Assembly (NCBI GenBank): GCA_039819115.1
Contig: JBCBST010000013.1
Span: 1 to 41,840 of the forward strand
From: JBCBST01 sp039819115
GTDB lineage: Bacteria > Bacteroidota > Rhodothermia > Balneolales > Balneolaceae
Reading direction: 5' to 3'
DNA length: 41,840 bases
In this document: in pieces, positions 1 to 8,492 of the stretch
Layout: each line of letters begins with the position of its first letter
How positions within the stretch are numbered: the stretch's first letter is position 1
Notes under the pieces: generated by a model
The model's database searches: none
The model's input: the letters and a program-made list of their open reading frames with translations, nothing else
Told to the model about the DNA's origin: nothing
Program-made: the position numbers and the translations under genes

Positions 1-160
1 TATTCACTTCACCTTTAGTGCCATTGTCAAAGATAGTGAAGTGAATAAGAAAACAGGACAGGGGCTTCGTAACATGGAGATGCGAGCTCAACGTATTGGT
101 GCGTATCTCCATATTAGTAACAAAGAAGGCTTTAGCATTCAACTAAAAGGTAAATTCTGA
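1..160 (+). CDS. Sensor histidine kinase, C-terminal end (partial)
   Basis: This reading frame enters from the left edge and stops at the TGA at 158-160. Its last 52 residues contain GQGLRNMEMRAQRIG, the G2 box of a HATPase_c domain of the NarX/LiaS type (GxGLxNMxxRAxxIG), followed by a short beta-rich tail. In the family this segment closes the ATP lid of a kinase that phosphorylates a partner regulator. The response regulator begins 10 nt downstream and the TGAGGA around this stop can serve as its ribosome site, so the two are almost certainly one operon and a cognate pair. The sensor domains and the phosphorylated His lie outside the window, so the stimulus cannot be told. Confidence 0.85.
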   Translation, partial: IHFTFSAIVKDSEVNKKTGQGLRNMEMRAQRIGAYLHISNKEGFSIQLKGKF

Positions 161-170
161 GGAACCTATC

Positions 171-803
171 ATGGCCGTTATCGGAATCGTCGAAGACAAT
201 AAAAAAATCAGAGACTTAATTCAGCGCTATTTAGACATGCAAGACGGTCTTGAATGCCCCGTGGCAACGGATTCTGTTGAAGAAATGCTCGAATTTCTGG
301 AAGGTCATGCCCATCCCGATGTATTACTCATGGATATTCAACTACCTGGCATGAGTGGTATTAAAGGCATGGAAATCATCAAATCAAAGTACCCTGAAAT
401 CGATATTATTATGCTAACGGTGTATCACGACTCGCATAAGATTTTTGATTCTCTTAAAGCAGGTGCTTCCGGGTACTTGTTAAAACATACATCGTTACCA
501 GAGATAAAGGAATCTGTAGAATTACTTCTTAGCGGGGGTGCACCTATGAGTCCGCAGATTGCACGAAAAGTGATTGAGTATTTCAACGCTCAGGCCCCCA
601 AAAAAAATCAGGACAGCATGTTAACGTCTCGGGAACAGGACGTTGTTAACGGTCTTGTGGACGGTCTTAGCTATAAAATGATTGCAGATCGATTTGATAT
701 TTCATTAGACACAGTCAGGGCCCACATCCGTAACATATACAAAAAGCTGCACGTTAATTCGAAGGCCGAGGTAATAGCGAAATCCTTAAGAGGAGAGATT
801 TAA
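171..803 (+). CDS. NarL/FixJ-family two-component response regulator
   Basis: A 210-residue DNA-binding regulator with two domains. The receiver domain (about 1-120) shows the acidic pair E8/D9, the phospho-acceptor D55 in MDIQLPG, T83 and K105. The LuxR-type helix-turn-helix (about 150-208) starts at LTSREQDVV and carries the recognition-helix region ISLDTVRAHIRNIYKKLHV. All receiver residues needed for phosphorylation are present. It follows the kinase end by 10 nt, with GAGGA just upstream as ribosome site. By family it binds promoters as a dimer after phosphorylation; its targets are not evident, although the next gene encodes an envelope lipoprotein. The protein family call is firm; the regulon is unknown. 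Confidence 0.93.
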   Translation: MAVIGIVEDNKKIRDLIQRYLDMQDGLECPVATDSVEEMLEFLEGHAHPDVLLMDIQLPGMSGIKGMEIIKSKYPEIDIIMLTVYHDSHKIFDSLKAGASGYLLKHTSLPEIKESVELLLSGGAPMSPQIARKVIEYFNAQAPKKNQDSMLTSREQDVVNGLVDGLSYKMIADRFDISLDTVRAHIRNIYKKLHVNSKAEVIAKSLRGEI

Positions 804-810
804 AAGCTTA

Positions 811-835
811 ACATCATCATGTGATGCCGTTTTTT
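811..835 (+). terminator. Possible weak terminator after the response regulator
   Basis: A short stem, CATCA (812-816) with TGATG (822-826), is followed by CCG and a run of six T at 830-835. The stem is only 5 bp and AT-rich, so this is a tentative intrinsic terminator between the regulator and the lipoprotein gene. Confidence 0.35.
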
Positions 836-885
836 ACTTGAAATGTTGACCTTTATTCCAACTTGTAACACAAACCCCGAGCATT

Positions 886-2220
886 ATGAAGTCTGCAGTA
901 TCCTTCTCCCGCCCATCTTTTCTTTTTTTGATTCCTTTGCTACTAACGGGATGTTACACTCAGTTTCAATCGGTAGACCGATTTGAAGAGCGTCCCACCA
1001 GTCTCAGCCGATATTATTCGTGGGATGGTGAAGAACGCGCAAATGAAGGATATAACTGGAATAATGAACCTCAAACCGCTCGTGTAGGTGAGGTTATTCC
1101 TGTTGAGACATCAGAAGAGTTCGAGTTGGAGTACGTTGGTACCGAACTAGAAGAAATGGGTATTTATTATAAAGATTATGAAACCGAAGACTGGTACCAG
1201 GAAAACTACGCTCGCGGGTTATACTGGGACGGTTTTGATGACGGTTTCGACGAAGGATATAACCAGGGATACCTGGACGGAAGAGACGATGCCTGGTTCA
1301 ATACTGGTTTTGCAGGTGCAGGTTGGGGACATCCGTGGGGATGGAACCGATTTGGGTTTAATCGATTTAATGCCGGATTTGGTTTTGGCTTTGGATTCAA
1401 CCGTTTTAATGTAGGTTTCGGTTTTGGTAACCCTTTCTTCTACGACCCGTTTTTCTACGATCCATTTTTTGTAGCTGCTCCATTTTTTGATCCGTTCTGG
1501 GGATTTGGAGGAGGATTCTTTAATCCATTCTGGAACAATAATGTTATCGTATTTAACAATAATCATCCGTTCAATAATGGAAGATCCAACAATAACGGTA
1601 TCTATCGTACAGGAGCCAGAAATAGTGGAATTACCCGTACCAATGGAACATCCGTGCGAAGCAGAAGTTCAGGCACTATTACTTCTAACAGAAGCTCGGT
1701 AACTTCTAGAAATGGCTCTTCCAGTATCCGATCAAGGTCTTCAGCCACGTCCAGAAACTCCTCGGTCACTCGTGGTACATCACGTAATACCTCAAGGAGT
1801 AGCAGTGTGCGTAGCCGGAATTCTTCTTCTAACGTTCGCTCAAGAGGCACCGTAAACAGCAGAGGTTCCAGCCGTTCTTCATCCGTACGCAGCAGGGGTA
1901 CATCTGGTTCTGGCAGCCGTAGTTCTTCTGTTAGCAGAAGTTCCGGTAACAGTAAATCCAGAGGGAGCTCAGTACGTAGCTCATCATCTAATAGAGGGCG
2001 CTCCTCATCTGTTTCACGATCTTCAGGCTCCGGCAGCAGATCTAAATCCGTTGGCAGAAGCTCTTCCCGTTCGGGCAGCAGGGGATCATCGGTTAGCCGT
2101 GGTTCCTCCCGATCAGGCGGACGTTCAAGCTCTGTAAGCCGTGGTGGTTCTTCCCGTTCCAAAGGCAGTTCGGGTTCCAGGAGCCGTAGCGGAGGATCAC
2201 GCCGCTCAGGTCGTAACTAA
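886..2220 (+). CDS. Lipoprotein with aromatic/Gly middle and Arg/Ser-rich tail
   Basis: I do not recognise a named family. The 444-residue product starts with a signal peptide and lipobox LLTGC (C23), so it is predicted to be a lipoprotein. Residues about 30-105 are acidic. Residues about 110-135 repeat the dipeptide DG/EG with aromatics (WDGFDDGFDEGYNQGYLDG). Residues about 145-225 are Gly/Phe/Asn-rich with a doubled FFYDP. Residues about 240-444 are almost wholly Ser, Arg and Gly, in RSSSVRSR-like units, giving a strongly basic tail. Serine in the tail uses all six codons, so the repetition is kept at the protein level rather than by DNA slippage. A basic, disordered surface tail could bind polyanions or neighbouring polymers; that is inference. 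It is followed 35 nt later by an outer-membrane barrel gene. Confidence 0.75.
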   Translation: MKSAVSFSRPSFLFLIPLLLTGCYTQFQSVDRFEERPTSLSRYYSWDGEERANEGYNWNNEPQTARVGEVIPVETSEEFELEYVGTELEEMGIYYKDYETEDWYQENYARGLYWDGFDDGFDEGYNQGYLDGRDDAWFNTGFAGAGWGHPWGWNRFGFNRFNAGFGFGFGFNRFNVGFGFGNPFFYDPFFYDPFFVAAPFFDPFWGFGGGFFNPFWNNNVIVFNNNHPFNNGRSNNNGIYRTGARNSGITRTNGTSVRSRSSGTITSNRSSVTSRNGSSSIRSRSSATSRNSSVTRGTSRNTSRSSSVRSRNSSSNVRSRGTVNSRGSSRSSSVRSRGTSGSGSRSSSVSRSSGNSKSRGSSVRSSSSNRGRSSSVSRSSGSGSRSKSVGRSSSRSGSRGSSVSRGSSRSGGRSSSVSRGGSSRSKGSSGSRSRSGGSRRSGRN

Positions 2221-2255
2221 TCTAATATTTAATATCATCTCAACGGTATCTCAGC

Positions 2256-3800
2256 ATGAAGAGAATAGTAGTTCTCCTGATCTTTCTCTGTCTTAGTTCC
2301 CTGGCAAAAGGACAAGATGGATTGCTTCCGATCACCTATAACAGCCTTGCACTTCAGTTTAACAGCAGAGGTTTTAACGGTGACGCCCAAGCCGCAGTAA
2401 TACCTTCTATTGCAAGCTATAACGGTTTTGGCGGAGTTTTTGATAATCCGGCAAGTGCCTCACTGGCAAAAAACTCGGAGTTTAGTTTTGGTACGATTTA
2501 TAACAACACCGAGCAAGACAATGCCTATCTGGGAAACACCATAAACTCGAGTGCCGGGTTATTACGACCAGCCAATATTGGAATTGTATATAAGGCACCT
2601 ACAACGCGCGGCAGTTTTGTACTTGGCGGAGGGTATAACCGGACCCTTCAGGAGAACAGGAATAATGCGTTCCAGGGCTTTAACACAAATAGCAGCATAA
2701 CCGATACCTATAAATTCGGTGATAACGATTTTTTTGACCCCGCGTTTAATGCATTTGCCACCGAAGATTTAGAGCTCACAGATGGAAGCATTATAAGAGA
2801 ATCCATCTTTCGACTATTTGATGATCTGGGTTCAGACTTTATGGGGATTACCCAGGATGCCACGCGGAGTCAGATTACGGCAGTGAATAATTACAATGCG
2901 TTTATTGCTACTGAATTTCAAAGAGGATTTCATCTTGGAATATCCCTTGGAGTATTGGACGGAAATTCGGAGTATGACCAACTATTCTCTGAAATTGATG
3001 CCAACAATGCATACGCGGGTGACTTTATCGCGATTGAAGGTTCAGCAACAGGAACAGACATCGATCGTATTGCTGCCAGAGAACTTCTGAACAGCGATTT
3101 TGTAGCCTTTTCCGCCAATTTCGGAGTAATCGTGGAGGCTTTGCCCTTTTTAAATCTCGGTGTAAGCTATACACTACCTTCTTATTACTTAGTCGAAGAG
3201 CGCTATAGTGCTGAGGTGGTTACTCAATTTGATGATCCAAGTGTATTTCCAGCTGAAGGGTTTCTGGGTTCAGAGTTTGAATATGGAATACGACAGCCTG
3301 GAATACTGTCCTTTGGCGGTTCTTTGATAAATATGGACAATGTTTCCATTTCGGCATCAGCCGAGCTGATAGACTATACCACAACGGAGTTTGATCTCAC
3401 ACGGGAGAATAACCTGGACGCGCTCGATGAGAGTACGCTGAGGAATGATGAGTTAGTATTGGAGCAATTCGTTCAGGATAACTACAATCAGGTTGTAAAC
3501 CTTCGATTAGGGGGCGAATATAAACTATCTGATTATGTTCAGCTCAGAGCGGGATATGCTTTTTTTCCAGCGCGAACCAAAGAATTTGACTCTGACAGAA
3601 CTCAGCTCTCATTTGGGTTTGGTACTATGGTGGGAGAAGGGATAGCCCTGGACGTTGCTGCACAATATTCCTTTTGGGACGACCGTTCGGTCATATATAG
3701 ATTCGATGATCCATTCGTGAGTTCCACACCCGTATCGGCTGAAGTTTCTGAAGAGATCAGAGCCTTGAATGTACTTGCAACCTTAAAATTTTTCTTTTAA
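2256..3800 (+). CDS. OmpP1/FadL-like outer membrane protein
   Basis: A 514-residue protein with a cleavable signal peptide (about 1-19, ending AKGQ). An early GGVFDNPASASLAKNSEFS motif resembles the NPA(S/G) segment in the plug of FadL/TodX/OmpP1 transporters. Alternating amphipathic beta strands fill the rest (for example the segments near residues 90-120 and 415-510), and the chain ends in Phe (LKFFF), as expected for BAM-assembled barrels. FadL-type barrels pass hydrophobic compounds across the outer membrane; the substrate here is unknown. It lies 35 nt after the Arg/Ser-rich lipoprotein on the same strand, so the two may be cotranscribed. Assignment to the broad family is fairly secure; a role in fatty-acid uptake specifically is not shown. 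Confidence 0.75.
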   Translation: MKRIVVLLIFLCLSSLAKGQDGLLPITYNSLALQFNSRGFNGDAQAAVIPSIASYNGFGGVFDNPASASLAKNSEFSFGTIYNNTEQDNAYLGNTINSSAGLLRPANIGIVYKAPTTRGSFVLGGGYNRTLQENRNNAFQGFNTNSSITDTYKFGDNDFFDPAFNAFATEDLELTDGSIIRESIFRLFDDLGSDFMGITQDATRSQITAVNNYNAFIATEFQRGFHLGISLGVLDGNSEYDQLFSEIDANNAYAGDFIAIEGSATGTDIDRIAARELLNSDFVAFSANFGVIVEALPFLNLGVSYTLPSYYLVEERYSAEVVTQFDDPSVFPAEGFLGSEFEYGIRQPGILSFGGSLINMDNVSISASAELIDYTTTEFDLTRENNLDALDESTLRNDELVLEQFVQDNYNQVVNLRLGGEYKLSDYVQLRAGYAFFPARTKEFDSDRTQLSFGFGTMVGEGIALDVAAQYSFWDDRSVIYRFDDPFVSSTPVSAEVSEEIRALNVLATLKFFF

Positions 3801-3832
3801 CCAATATTCAAAAAACCTCCGTAGTTAGTTTT

Positions 3833-3864
3833 AAAGGAGTATTCTTTGACCGGAGTGCTCCTTT
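3833..3864. terminator. Hairpin between convergent genes
   Basis: AAAGGAGTATTC (3833-3844) pairs with GGAGTGCTCCTTT (ending 3864) as a 12-bp stem with a few G-U pairs and an 8-nt loop. It sits between the stops of the converging barrel gene (3800) and nuclease gene (3867). The plus strand continues with a moderately T-rich CCTTATTT; the minus strand lacks a good T run. Confidence 0.55.
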
Positions 3865-3866
3865 CC

Positions 3867-5108
3867 TTATTTAAGAAGGGTCATCGTACCCGAAGCAGAA
3901 AAACCCAGATTTCCGGTTAATCGATAGAAATAAAGGCCAGAACTTAGTCCGCTGGCATTAAATGTGCGGCTGTGGATTCCCGAGCCCATAAACTCCTGGT
4001 TTGCCAGTGTCTGTACCGGGCGTCCCATAACATCAAAAATAGCTAAGGTAATAGCCTGAGGTTGTTGAACGGAAAACTGAATAGTAGTGGATGGGTTAAA
4101 CGGGTTAGGATAGTTCTGAGAAAGCGAAATAGTACTTGGTGCGGCATCTGTTTGTTCAACGGAGGTAGGTTCACCAAAATCAAAACGTGCAAACACCGGG
4201 TAATGATCTGAGGTGGAGTTACCATAGTTACTGATGTATCCGGGAAGGTGAACGGAGGTATTACCAGCATTGTAAAACTCAAACAATTCATTGCTTATCA
4301 TTATATGATCGATGATAGATGTTCGTCCTACCGTAGAGCCTAAGTTGTTTTGGATAGAAAGGGGCTCAGTAAGTATTTGATAGTTTGATCTGTCGTCTAC
4401 AAAATCAGAATAAGGAGAAGCGGAAGAGGTGCAGGCTCCGCAAATCGTTTGATCCACATCATCATTATAATCTCCCAGAAAAATGATAGATGTCTCTGGT
4501 TCACGCTCGTCAAAGAAGCGCTTTATATCCCGGGCTGCATTAAGACGGCGGTTGTATGAGCTTCTTAGATCCGAGCTGCTTCCTACGTTTGCTTTAGCAT
4601 GCACATTAACCAGGAGAAGTCGTTCAGTCACACCGTTGATAGTTGCATCTATTTCCAGGAAAAAAGGAAGCCGACCAGCCCAGTAGAAATCGTCCTGAAA
4701 GGTACGGACTGCCCCTGCACCGATGGTTGAAACCACACTTGGTTTATAGATGTATGCTAACTTCTGCGTCTGATTTATATGAGTAGCTATGATGCCTCTG
4801 TAATACTCCTGAACACCGATCTCACTATTTGAGGCATTTACCAGCTCATTCAATACGTTTTGGCTTGTGATCTCCTGAAGAGCATACACATCGGCATCCA
4901 AACGGGCTATGACCCGGGCTGCATTAGTAAGTTGGAGAGATTCGTTTGAAGGTCCTCTGCTCGTTGAACCGAACCACTCGATATTCCAGGTTACCACTTC
5001 GAAGCTATCATCAGAACCCGATTGAGCATAACCTGGGGTTGTTCTTCCAAGACTAAGAGCATAGAGAATCGTGAAGGTTAGTACTAAATGGGACGTCAAT
5101 CTTCTCAT
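3867..5108 (-). CDS. Secreted endonuclease/exonuclease/phosphatase-family protein with C-terminal sorting domain
   Basis: A 413-residue exported hydrolase. A signal peptide (about 1-28, ending GYAQ) leads to an EEP (DNase I-like) domain at about 35-310. Its hallmark motifs run in order: VVTWNIEWFG, ALQEI (metal-binding Glu), VNVHAKA, FLGDYNDD, IDHIMIS and SDHYPVFA. These supply the metal and catalytic residues for phosphodiester cleavage of nucleic acids or related phosphoesters. The last 85 residues begin SLSQNYPNPFNPSTTIQFSV and form a FlgD-like/type IX-type sorting domain (GMxSGxY-like end GLSSGLYFYRL), implying export to the cell surface or medium. It is the only minus-strand gene between the barrel and the ompA-like gene and lies behind its own upstream terminator at 5132-5153. 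A role in scavenging extracellular DNA or phosphate is inference. Confidence 0.88.
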   Translation of the reverse strand: MRRLTSHLVLTFTILYALSLGRTTPGYAQSGSDDSFEVVTWNIEWFGSTSRGPSNESLQLTNAARVIARLDADVYALQEITSQNVLNELVNASNSEIGVQEYYRGIIATHINQTQKLAYIYKPSVVSTIGAGAVRTFQDDFYWAGRLPFFLEIDATINGVTERLLLVNVHAKANVGSSSDLRSSYNRRLNAARDIKRFFDEREPETSIIFLGDYNDDVDQTICGACTSSASPYSDFVDDRSNYQILTEPLSIQNNLGSTVGRTSIIDHIMISNELFEFYNAGNTSVHLPGYISNYGNSTSDHYPVFARFDFGEPTSVEQTDAAPSTISLSQNYPNPFNPSTTIQFSVQQPQAITLAIFDVMGRPVQTLANQEFMGSGIHSRTFNASGLSSGLYFYRLTGNLGFSASGTMTLLK

Positions 5109-5131
5109 AACTATGAATGTATAGAATTAAA

Positions 5132-5153
5132 AAAGCCTCCCTTTGGAGGCTTT
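5132..5153 (-). terminator. Intrinsic terminator of the OmpA-type gene
   Basis: On the minus strand AAAGCCTCC-AAAG-GGAGGCTTT is followed by a run of T (TTTTTTAATT). The 9-bp GC-rich stem and T tract lie 30 nt after the stop of the ompA-like gene and just before the nuclease start at 5108, so the nuclease probably has its own promoter or depends on read-through. Confidence 0.88.
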
Positions 5154-5182
5154 CAATACAGAAAATACGATGCGTGAGGATA

Positions 5183-5860
5183 TTATCCTTCGATCTCGCC
5201 TTTTTCAGCTGCTTTTTTAAGCTTGTCGTTAGCCCAGATAGCAACTTCAACACGACGATTTTGTGCACGACCTTCGGTGGTGGTGTTATCGGCAATAGGA
5301 TCCTCCTCGCCATAACCTGTAATGGTCATACGTTCTGCACCGACTCCCAGAAAGGCGGCATATTCAGCAACAGCCGTTGCTCTTTTTTCTGAGAGCTCCT
5401 GATTGTATTCAGCTCGACCTGAATCATCGGTATGTCCAGCAAACATAATATTCGTGTCTTGGTATTTTTGAAGCGTTTCTGCCAGGTTGGCAATTTGTTC
5501 TTTGGATACTTCTTTCAGGCTGGAAGAATTAACATCGAACAGGATGCCGGATTCGAATGTTATTTTAATCCCTTCACCAACTCGTTCAACCTTAGCGCCT
5601 TCAAGATCTTTCTCCAGCTCTCTGGCTTGCCGGTCCATATAGTTTCCGATCAAAGCGCCGGTGGTACCTCCAACAGCGGCTCCGGCAATAGCACCGGTAG
5701 TCGTGTTTCCGGCCGCTTTTCCGATTAATGCTCCCGCTAAGGCCCCACCTGCAGCTCCAATAGCACCACCTTTGGCAGTTTTACTAATGTTTTCGCATGC
5801 TGTTAAGGGTAGCATGAGAGTGATCCCTAAAATAAATAGTGTTTTAACAGAACGGTTCAT
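5183..5860 (-). CDS. OmpA-family peptidoglycan-binding lipoprotein with glycine-zipper domain
   Basis: A 225-residue lipoprotein. Signal peptide with lipobox LTAC (C22). Residues about 30-75 form a glycine-zipper segment (GGAIGAAGGALAGALIG, then a repeat GAIAGAAVGGTTGALIG), typical of YiaD/Pal-like proteins and possibly membrane-inserting. Residues about 95-212 are an OmpA C-terminal domain with FAGHTDDSG, the peptidoglycan-binding NQELSEKRA helix, TGYGEEDPIADN and GRAQNRRVEV. The family tethers the outer membrane to diaminopimelate peptidoglycan. A short charged tail (KLKKAAEKGEIEG) follows. It has an intrinsic terminator behind it and three TAACG-type repeats in front, so it is probably monocistronic. 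Confidence 0.93.
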   Translation of the reverse strand: MNRSVKTLFILGITLMLPLTACENISKTAKGGAIGAAGGALAGALIGKAAGNTTTGAIAGAAVGGTTGALIGNYMDRQARELEKDLEGAKVERVGEGIKITFESGILFDVNSSSLKEVSKEQIANLAETLQKYQDTNIMFAGHTDDSGRAEYNQELSEKRATAVAEYAAFLGVGAERMTITGYGEEDPIADNTTTEGRAQNRRVEVAIWANDKLKKAAEKGEIEG

Positions 5861-5902
5861 AACCTGTTATTTGATTTAAAATTGAGCTAGAAATTTCGAT
5901 TC

Positions 5903-5938
5903 TAACGTTACCATATCATAACGATAATGTTAACGATT
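5903..5938. repeat. Three TAACG-type repeats upstream of the OmpA-type gene
   Basis: TAACGTTA (5903-5910), TAACGATA (5919-5926) and TAACGATTA (5931-5939) lie within 37 bp, in the 101-bp gap between the permease stop and the start of the minus-strand OmpA-type gene. The first two copies also form the inverted pair CGTTA/TAACG. They could be operator half-sites; function is not shown. Confidence 0.35.
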
Positions 5939-5961
5939 AGATTGTTAAGATGAATTAACCA

Positions 5962-8490
5962 CTAGCTTTCTGACCGCAGAATCTCTAAAGGAGTTCTATG
6001 ATGAATTCCGCGAACATTAATTGAGCCTATCAGCAAGACCAAAAGAATGAGTATTGCTGCCTCTGTTGCCAGAATGAGAACGTTGGGGGTAAAAACGATA
6101 TCAAAAAAGAAGTAACCCAGCAGATAGCTGGTTCCCACCGATAATACGAGACCGGTAAGGGCAGCCATACAACCCAGTAAAACATATTCGATAACCTGAA
6201 TTTTCATGACTTGATGCCGAACTGCTCCTAAGGTTCTGAGTAGAACAGATTCCCGTACCCGCTGATAGCGACTGCTGACTGCAGAACCAGCTAATACAAT
6301 CAATCCGGTGGCGATACTGAATAATCCGATAAACTGAATAACAAATGTAATTTTATCAATAAAGCTACGAATGGTATCGATAACCTGACCAATATCGATG
6401 GCGGAAACATTCGGGTAGGCCTGAACAATTTGTTGTTGAAGTGCAATGGATGCTTCACGGTTGGGGGTATTCAGAGTGGTTGCAAAAAACTGTGGAGCAG
6501 GTTCCAATACTCCAACCGGAAAAATGACAAAGAAATTAGGGGAAGGTTGATCCCATTCCACCAACCGGGTACTTGCAACATAACTTTGAATAGGAATGCC
6601 TTGAACATCCCAGGTAAGCGTGTCTCCAACGGAGATGGCTAAATCATCCATCAGGTCTTCAGAGACGGAAACAGGTACAACCTCGGTGCCCGAATACGTA
6701 AATGAACCGATCCATTCACCTTCACTAAGACGTTCTGTTGAAGCAAGTGAATCTCTGTAGCTGGATCGATATTCTCTGTTCAATGCCCATCGGCGGGCGG
6801 TACGATTCGTATCAGCCAGAATTTGGGTGGTGCGTTGTCCGTTAATGGATCCTAAACGCATGGTCACGATAGGAACATTTTGAAGTGGTTTGATGCCATT
6901 TTGCTCAAGCACTGCATTAACCCCATCGTTTTGATCGTATTGAATATCAAATAAAGCCAGGTTTGGTAAGTTATCCTGATCACCTAACTGTATGGTACCC
7001 AATAGCATATCTTGGGTTAAATAGAGCGAACTGATTAACGTAACCCCCAAACCAAACGTGAGCAGTAATGTTGAGGTCTGGTTATTGGGACGATAAAGAT
7101 TAGCCAGACCTTGTCGCCATTCATACGACCATCCTGCCGGAGCAAAACGTCGCGAGCCCCACATGATAACCCGTGCAAATAACCAAAGTATCCCGATGCA
7201 TATGTACAGGCCAATGGTAAAGAAAACAGCGGGACGCCAGTCGTTTAGCATAAGCCATGCGTATGCGGTTATGAAAGCGGATACAAGGGCTACCAGCGTT
7301 ACTTTATTCGTTCTGCTCAACAATTGTCCAAATTGGATGCCAATGCTGCGAAGGGTAAACAAGGGGGATATTTGTTTTACCGCCAGTAATGGGAAAAGTC
7401 CAAACAAGACCGATACAATCACCCCTGTTGCAATGCCCACACCGATCGAAGTCCACGACAGGAACAGGTCAATGTCTACAGGGATAAAATCGGAAACTAA
7501 GGTGGGTAAAAAGAGTTGTATGACTGAACCCAGGGTTGCGCCCATTACAGATCCGGTAAGACCCATAGCAAAAGCCTGCACTAAAAATATTGCAAGAGCC
7601 TGGTTGGATGAGGCCCCGATACAACGCAAAACGGCAATCGTCCTGATTTTTTGTCGAATGTATACAAAGATAGAACTTGCCACCCCGATACCACCAAGGA
7701 GGAGGGCGACAAAACCAATCAGATTCAGAAAGTTTGATAGTGAGGTGATGGCCTGACCAATATCTTCCTTACGTTCTTCAACGGTATCGTAATCGAAATC
7801 CCGGGTGCGCTTTAGTTCACGTAATCGTTCTTCGATGATTTCCAGATCCAGATTGGGTTGTAGTTGTACAAACGTTCGATACTCCAGTCGGCTGCCTCTC
7901 TGAAGCAAGCCCGTTTCTTCAATGGTTTGTTTGGGTATATATATTCGAGGGCCGAAAAAGCCAGCTGCTGCAGGTTGACCCGGAACATCAATCAACGCTC
8001 CGACAATAGGGTAGGTGCTTCTTCCTATTTTTACCGAATCCCCAACTTCCAAACCGAACTGAATAAGGATAGGCTCTTCGACCAGCGCGCCATTCGTTTG
8101 TTGGAACTGAGATGCAGCTTGAACGGGATCGGTTTCTAATGTACCAAAGTACGGGAATGCACCCTCCAGTGCCGTGATTTGGGATAGGCGGGTAGTTCCG
8201 GTTGAAGGAAAATAAGCCATGGACGCAAACCCTAAAGCCGTGCTTTGGTCTGCAGCAATGGAGTCGATATAGTCCTGCACTTCGGGATGTAACGGTGCGC
8301 TTCGTTCAAATTCAAGATCGGCACCAAGTAATTCTTTAGCCTGGTCGTTAATACTTTGGTTTAGATTTTCCCTAAAAGAAGTTATCGCTACCTGGGCGGC
8401 TACCCCAACAATAATGGCCGCCATATAGAGGAATAGCTTGCGGCGGTTGGAGCGGGAATCCCGCCAGGCCATTTTTAAAATCCACTTCAT
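5962..8490 (-). CDS. ABC transporter permease, YbbP-like (FtsX domains)
   Basis: An 842-residue inner-membrane protein with the layout of YbbP-type permeases, close to the roughly 800 residues of the E. coli protein. An N-terminal membrane helix (about 18-38) is followed by a large MacB-like periplasmic domain (about 45-245). A first FtsX bundle follows (about 250-375, including GGIGVASSIFVYIRQKIRTIAVLRCIGAS), then further helices, a second periplasmic segment, and a second FtsX bundle (about 715-835, including RYQRVRESVLLRTLGA). It ends TPLEILRSES. The ATPase gene ends 2 nt before this start, so the two form one operon. Family members use ATP hydrolysis for mechanotransmission or lipid/lipoprotein extraction rather than import; the substrate is unknown. 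The pair diverges from a TesA-like gene, as in the E. coli tesA-ybbA-ybbP locus. Confidence 0.9.
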   Translation of the reverse strand: MKWILKMAWRDSRSNRRKLFLYMAAIIVGVAAQVAITSFRENLNQSINDQAKELLGADLEFERSAPLHPEVQDYIDSIAADQSTALGFASMAYFPSTGTTRLSQITALEGAFPYFGTLETDPVQAASQFQQTNGALVEEPILIQFGLEVGDSVKIGRSTYPIVGALIDVPGQPAAAGFFGPRIYIPKQTIEETGLLQRGSRLEYRTFVQLQPNLDLEIIEERLRELKRTRDFDYDTVEERKEDIGQAITSLSNFLNLIGFVALLLGGIGVASSIFVYIRQKIRTIAVLRCIGASSNQALAIFLVQAFAMGLTGSVMGATLGSVIQLFLPTLVSDFIPVDIDLFLSWTSIGVGIATGVIVSVLFGLFPLLAVKQISPLFTLRSIGIQFGQLLSRTNKVTLVALVSAFITAYAWLMLNDWRPAVFFTIGLYICIGILWLFARVIMWGSRRFAPAGWSYEWRQGLANLYRPNNQTSTLLLTFGLGVTLISSLYLTQDMLLGTIQLGDQDNLPNLALFDIQYDQNDGVNAVLEQNGIKPLQNVPIVTMRLGSINGQRTTQILADTNRTARRWALNREYRSSYRDSLASTERLSEGEWIGSFTYSGTEVVPVSVSEDLMDDLAISVGDTLTWDVQGIPIQSYVASTRLVEWDQPSPNFFVIFPVGVLEPAPQFFATTLNTPNREASIALQQQIVQAYPNVSAIDIGQVIDTIRSFIDKITFVIQFIGLFSIATGLIVLAGSAVSSRYQRVRESVLLRTLGAVRHQVMKIQVIEYVLLGCMAALTGLVLSVGTSYLLGYFFFDIVFTPNVLILATEAAILILLVLLIGSINVRGIHHRTPLEILRSES

Positions 8491-8492
8491 GT

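Noticed and set aside
1602..2162. Long minus-strand frame rich in Glu and Leu
   Set aside because: It is the antisense shadow of the Arg/Ser-rich tail; the plus frame has a signal peptide and lipobox.
7163..7756. 197-codon plus-strand frame
   Set aside because: It lies wholly inside the YbbP-like permease gene on the other strand and has no recognisable protein features.
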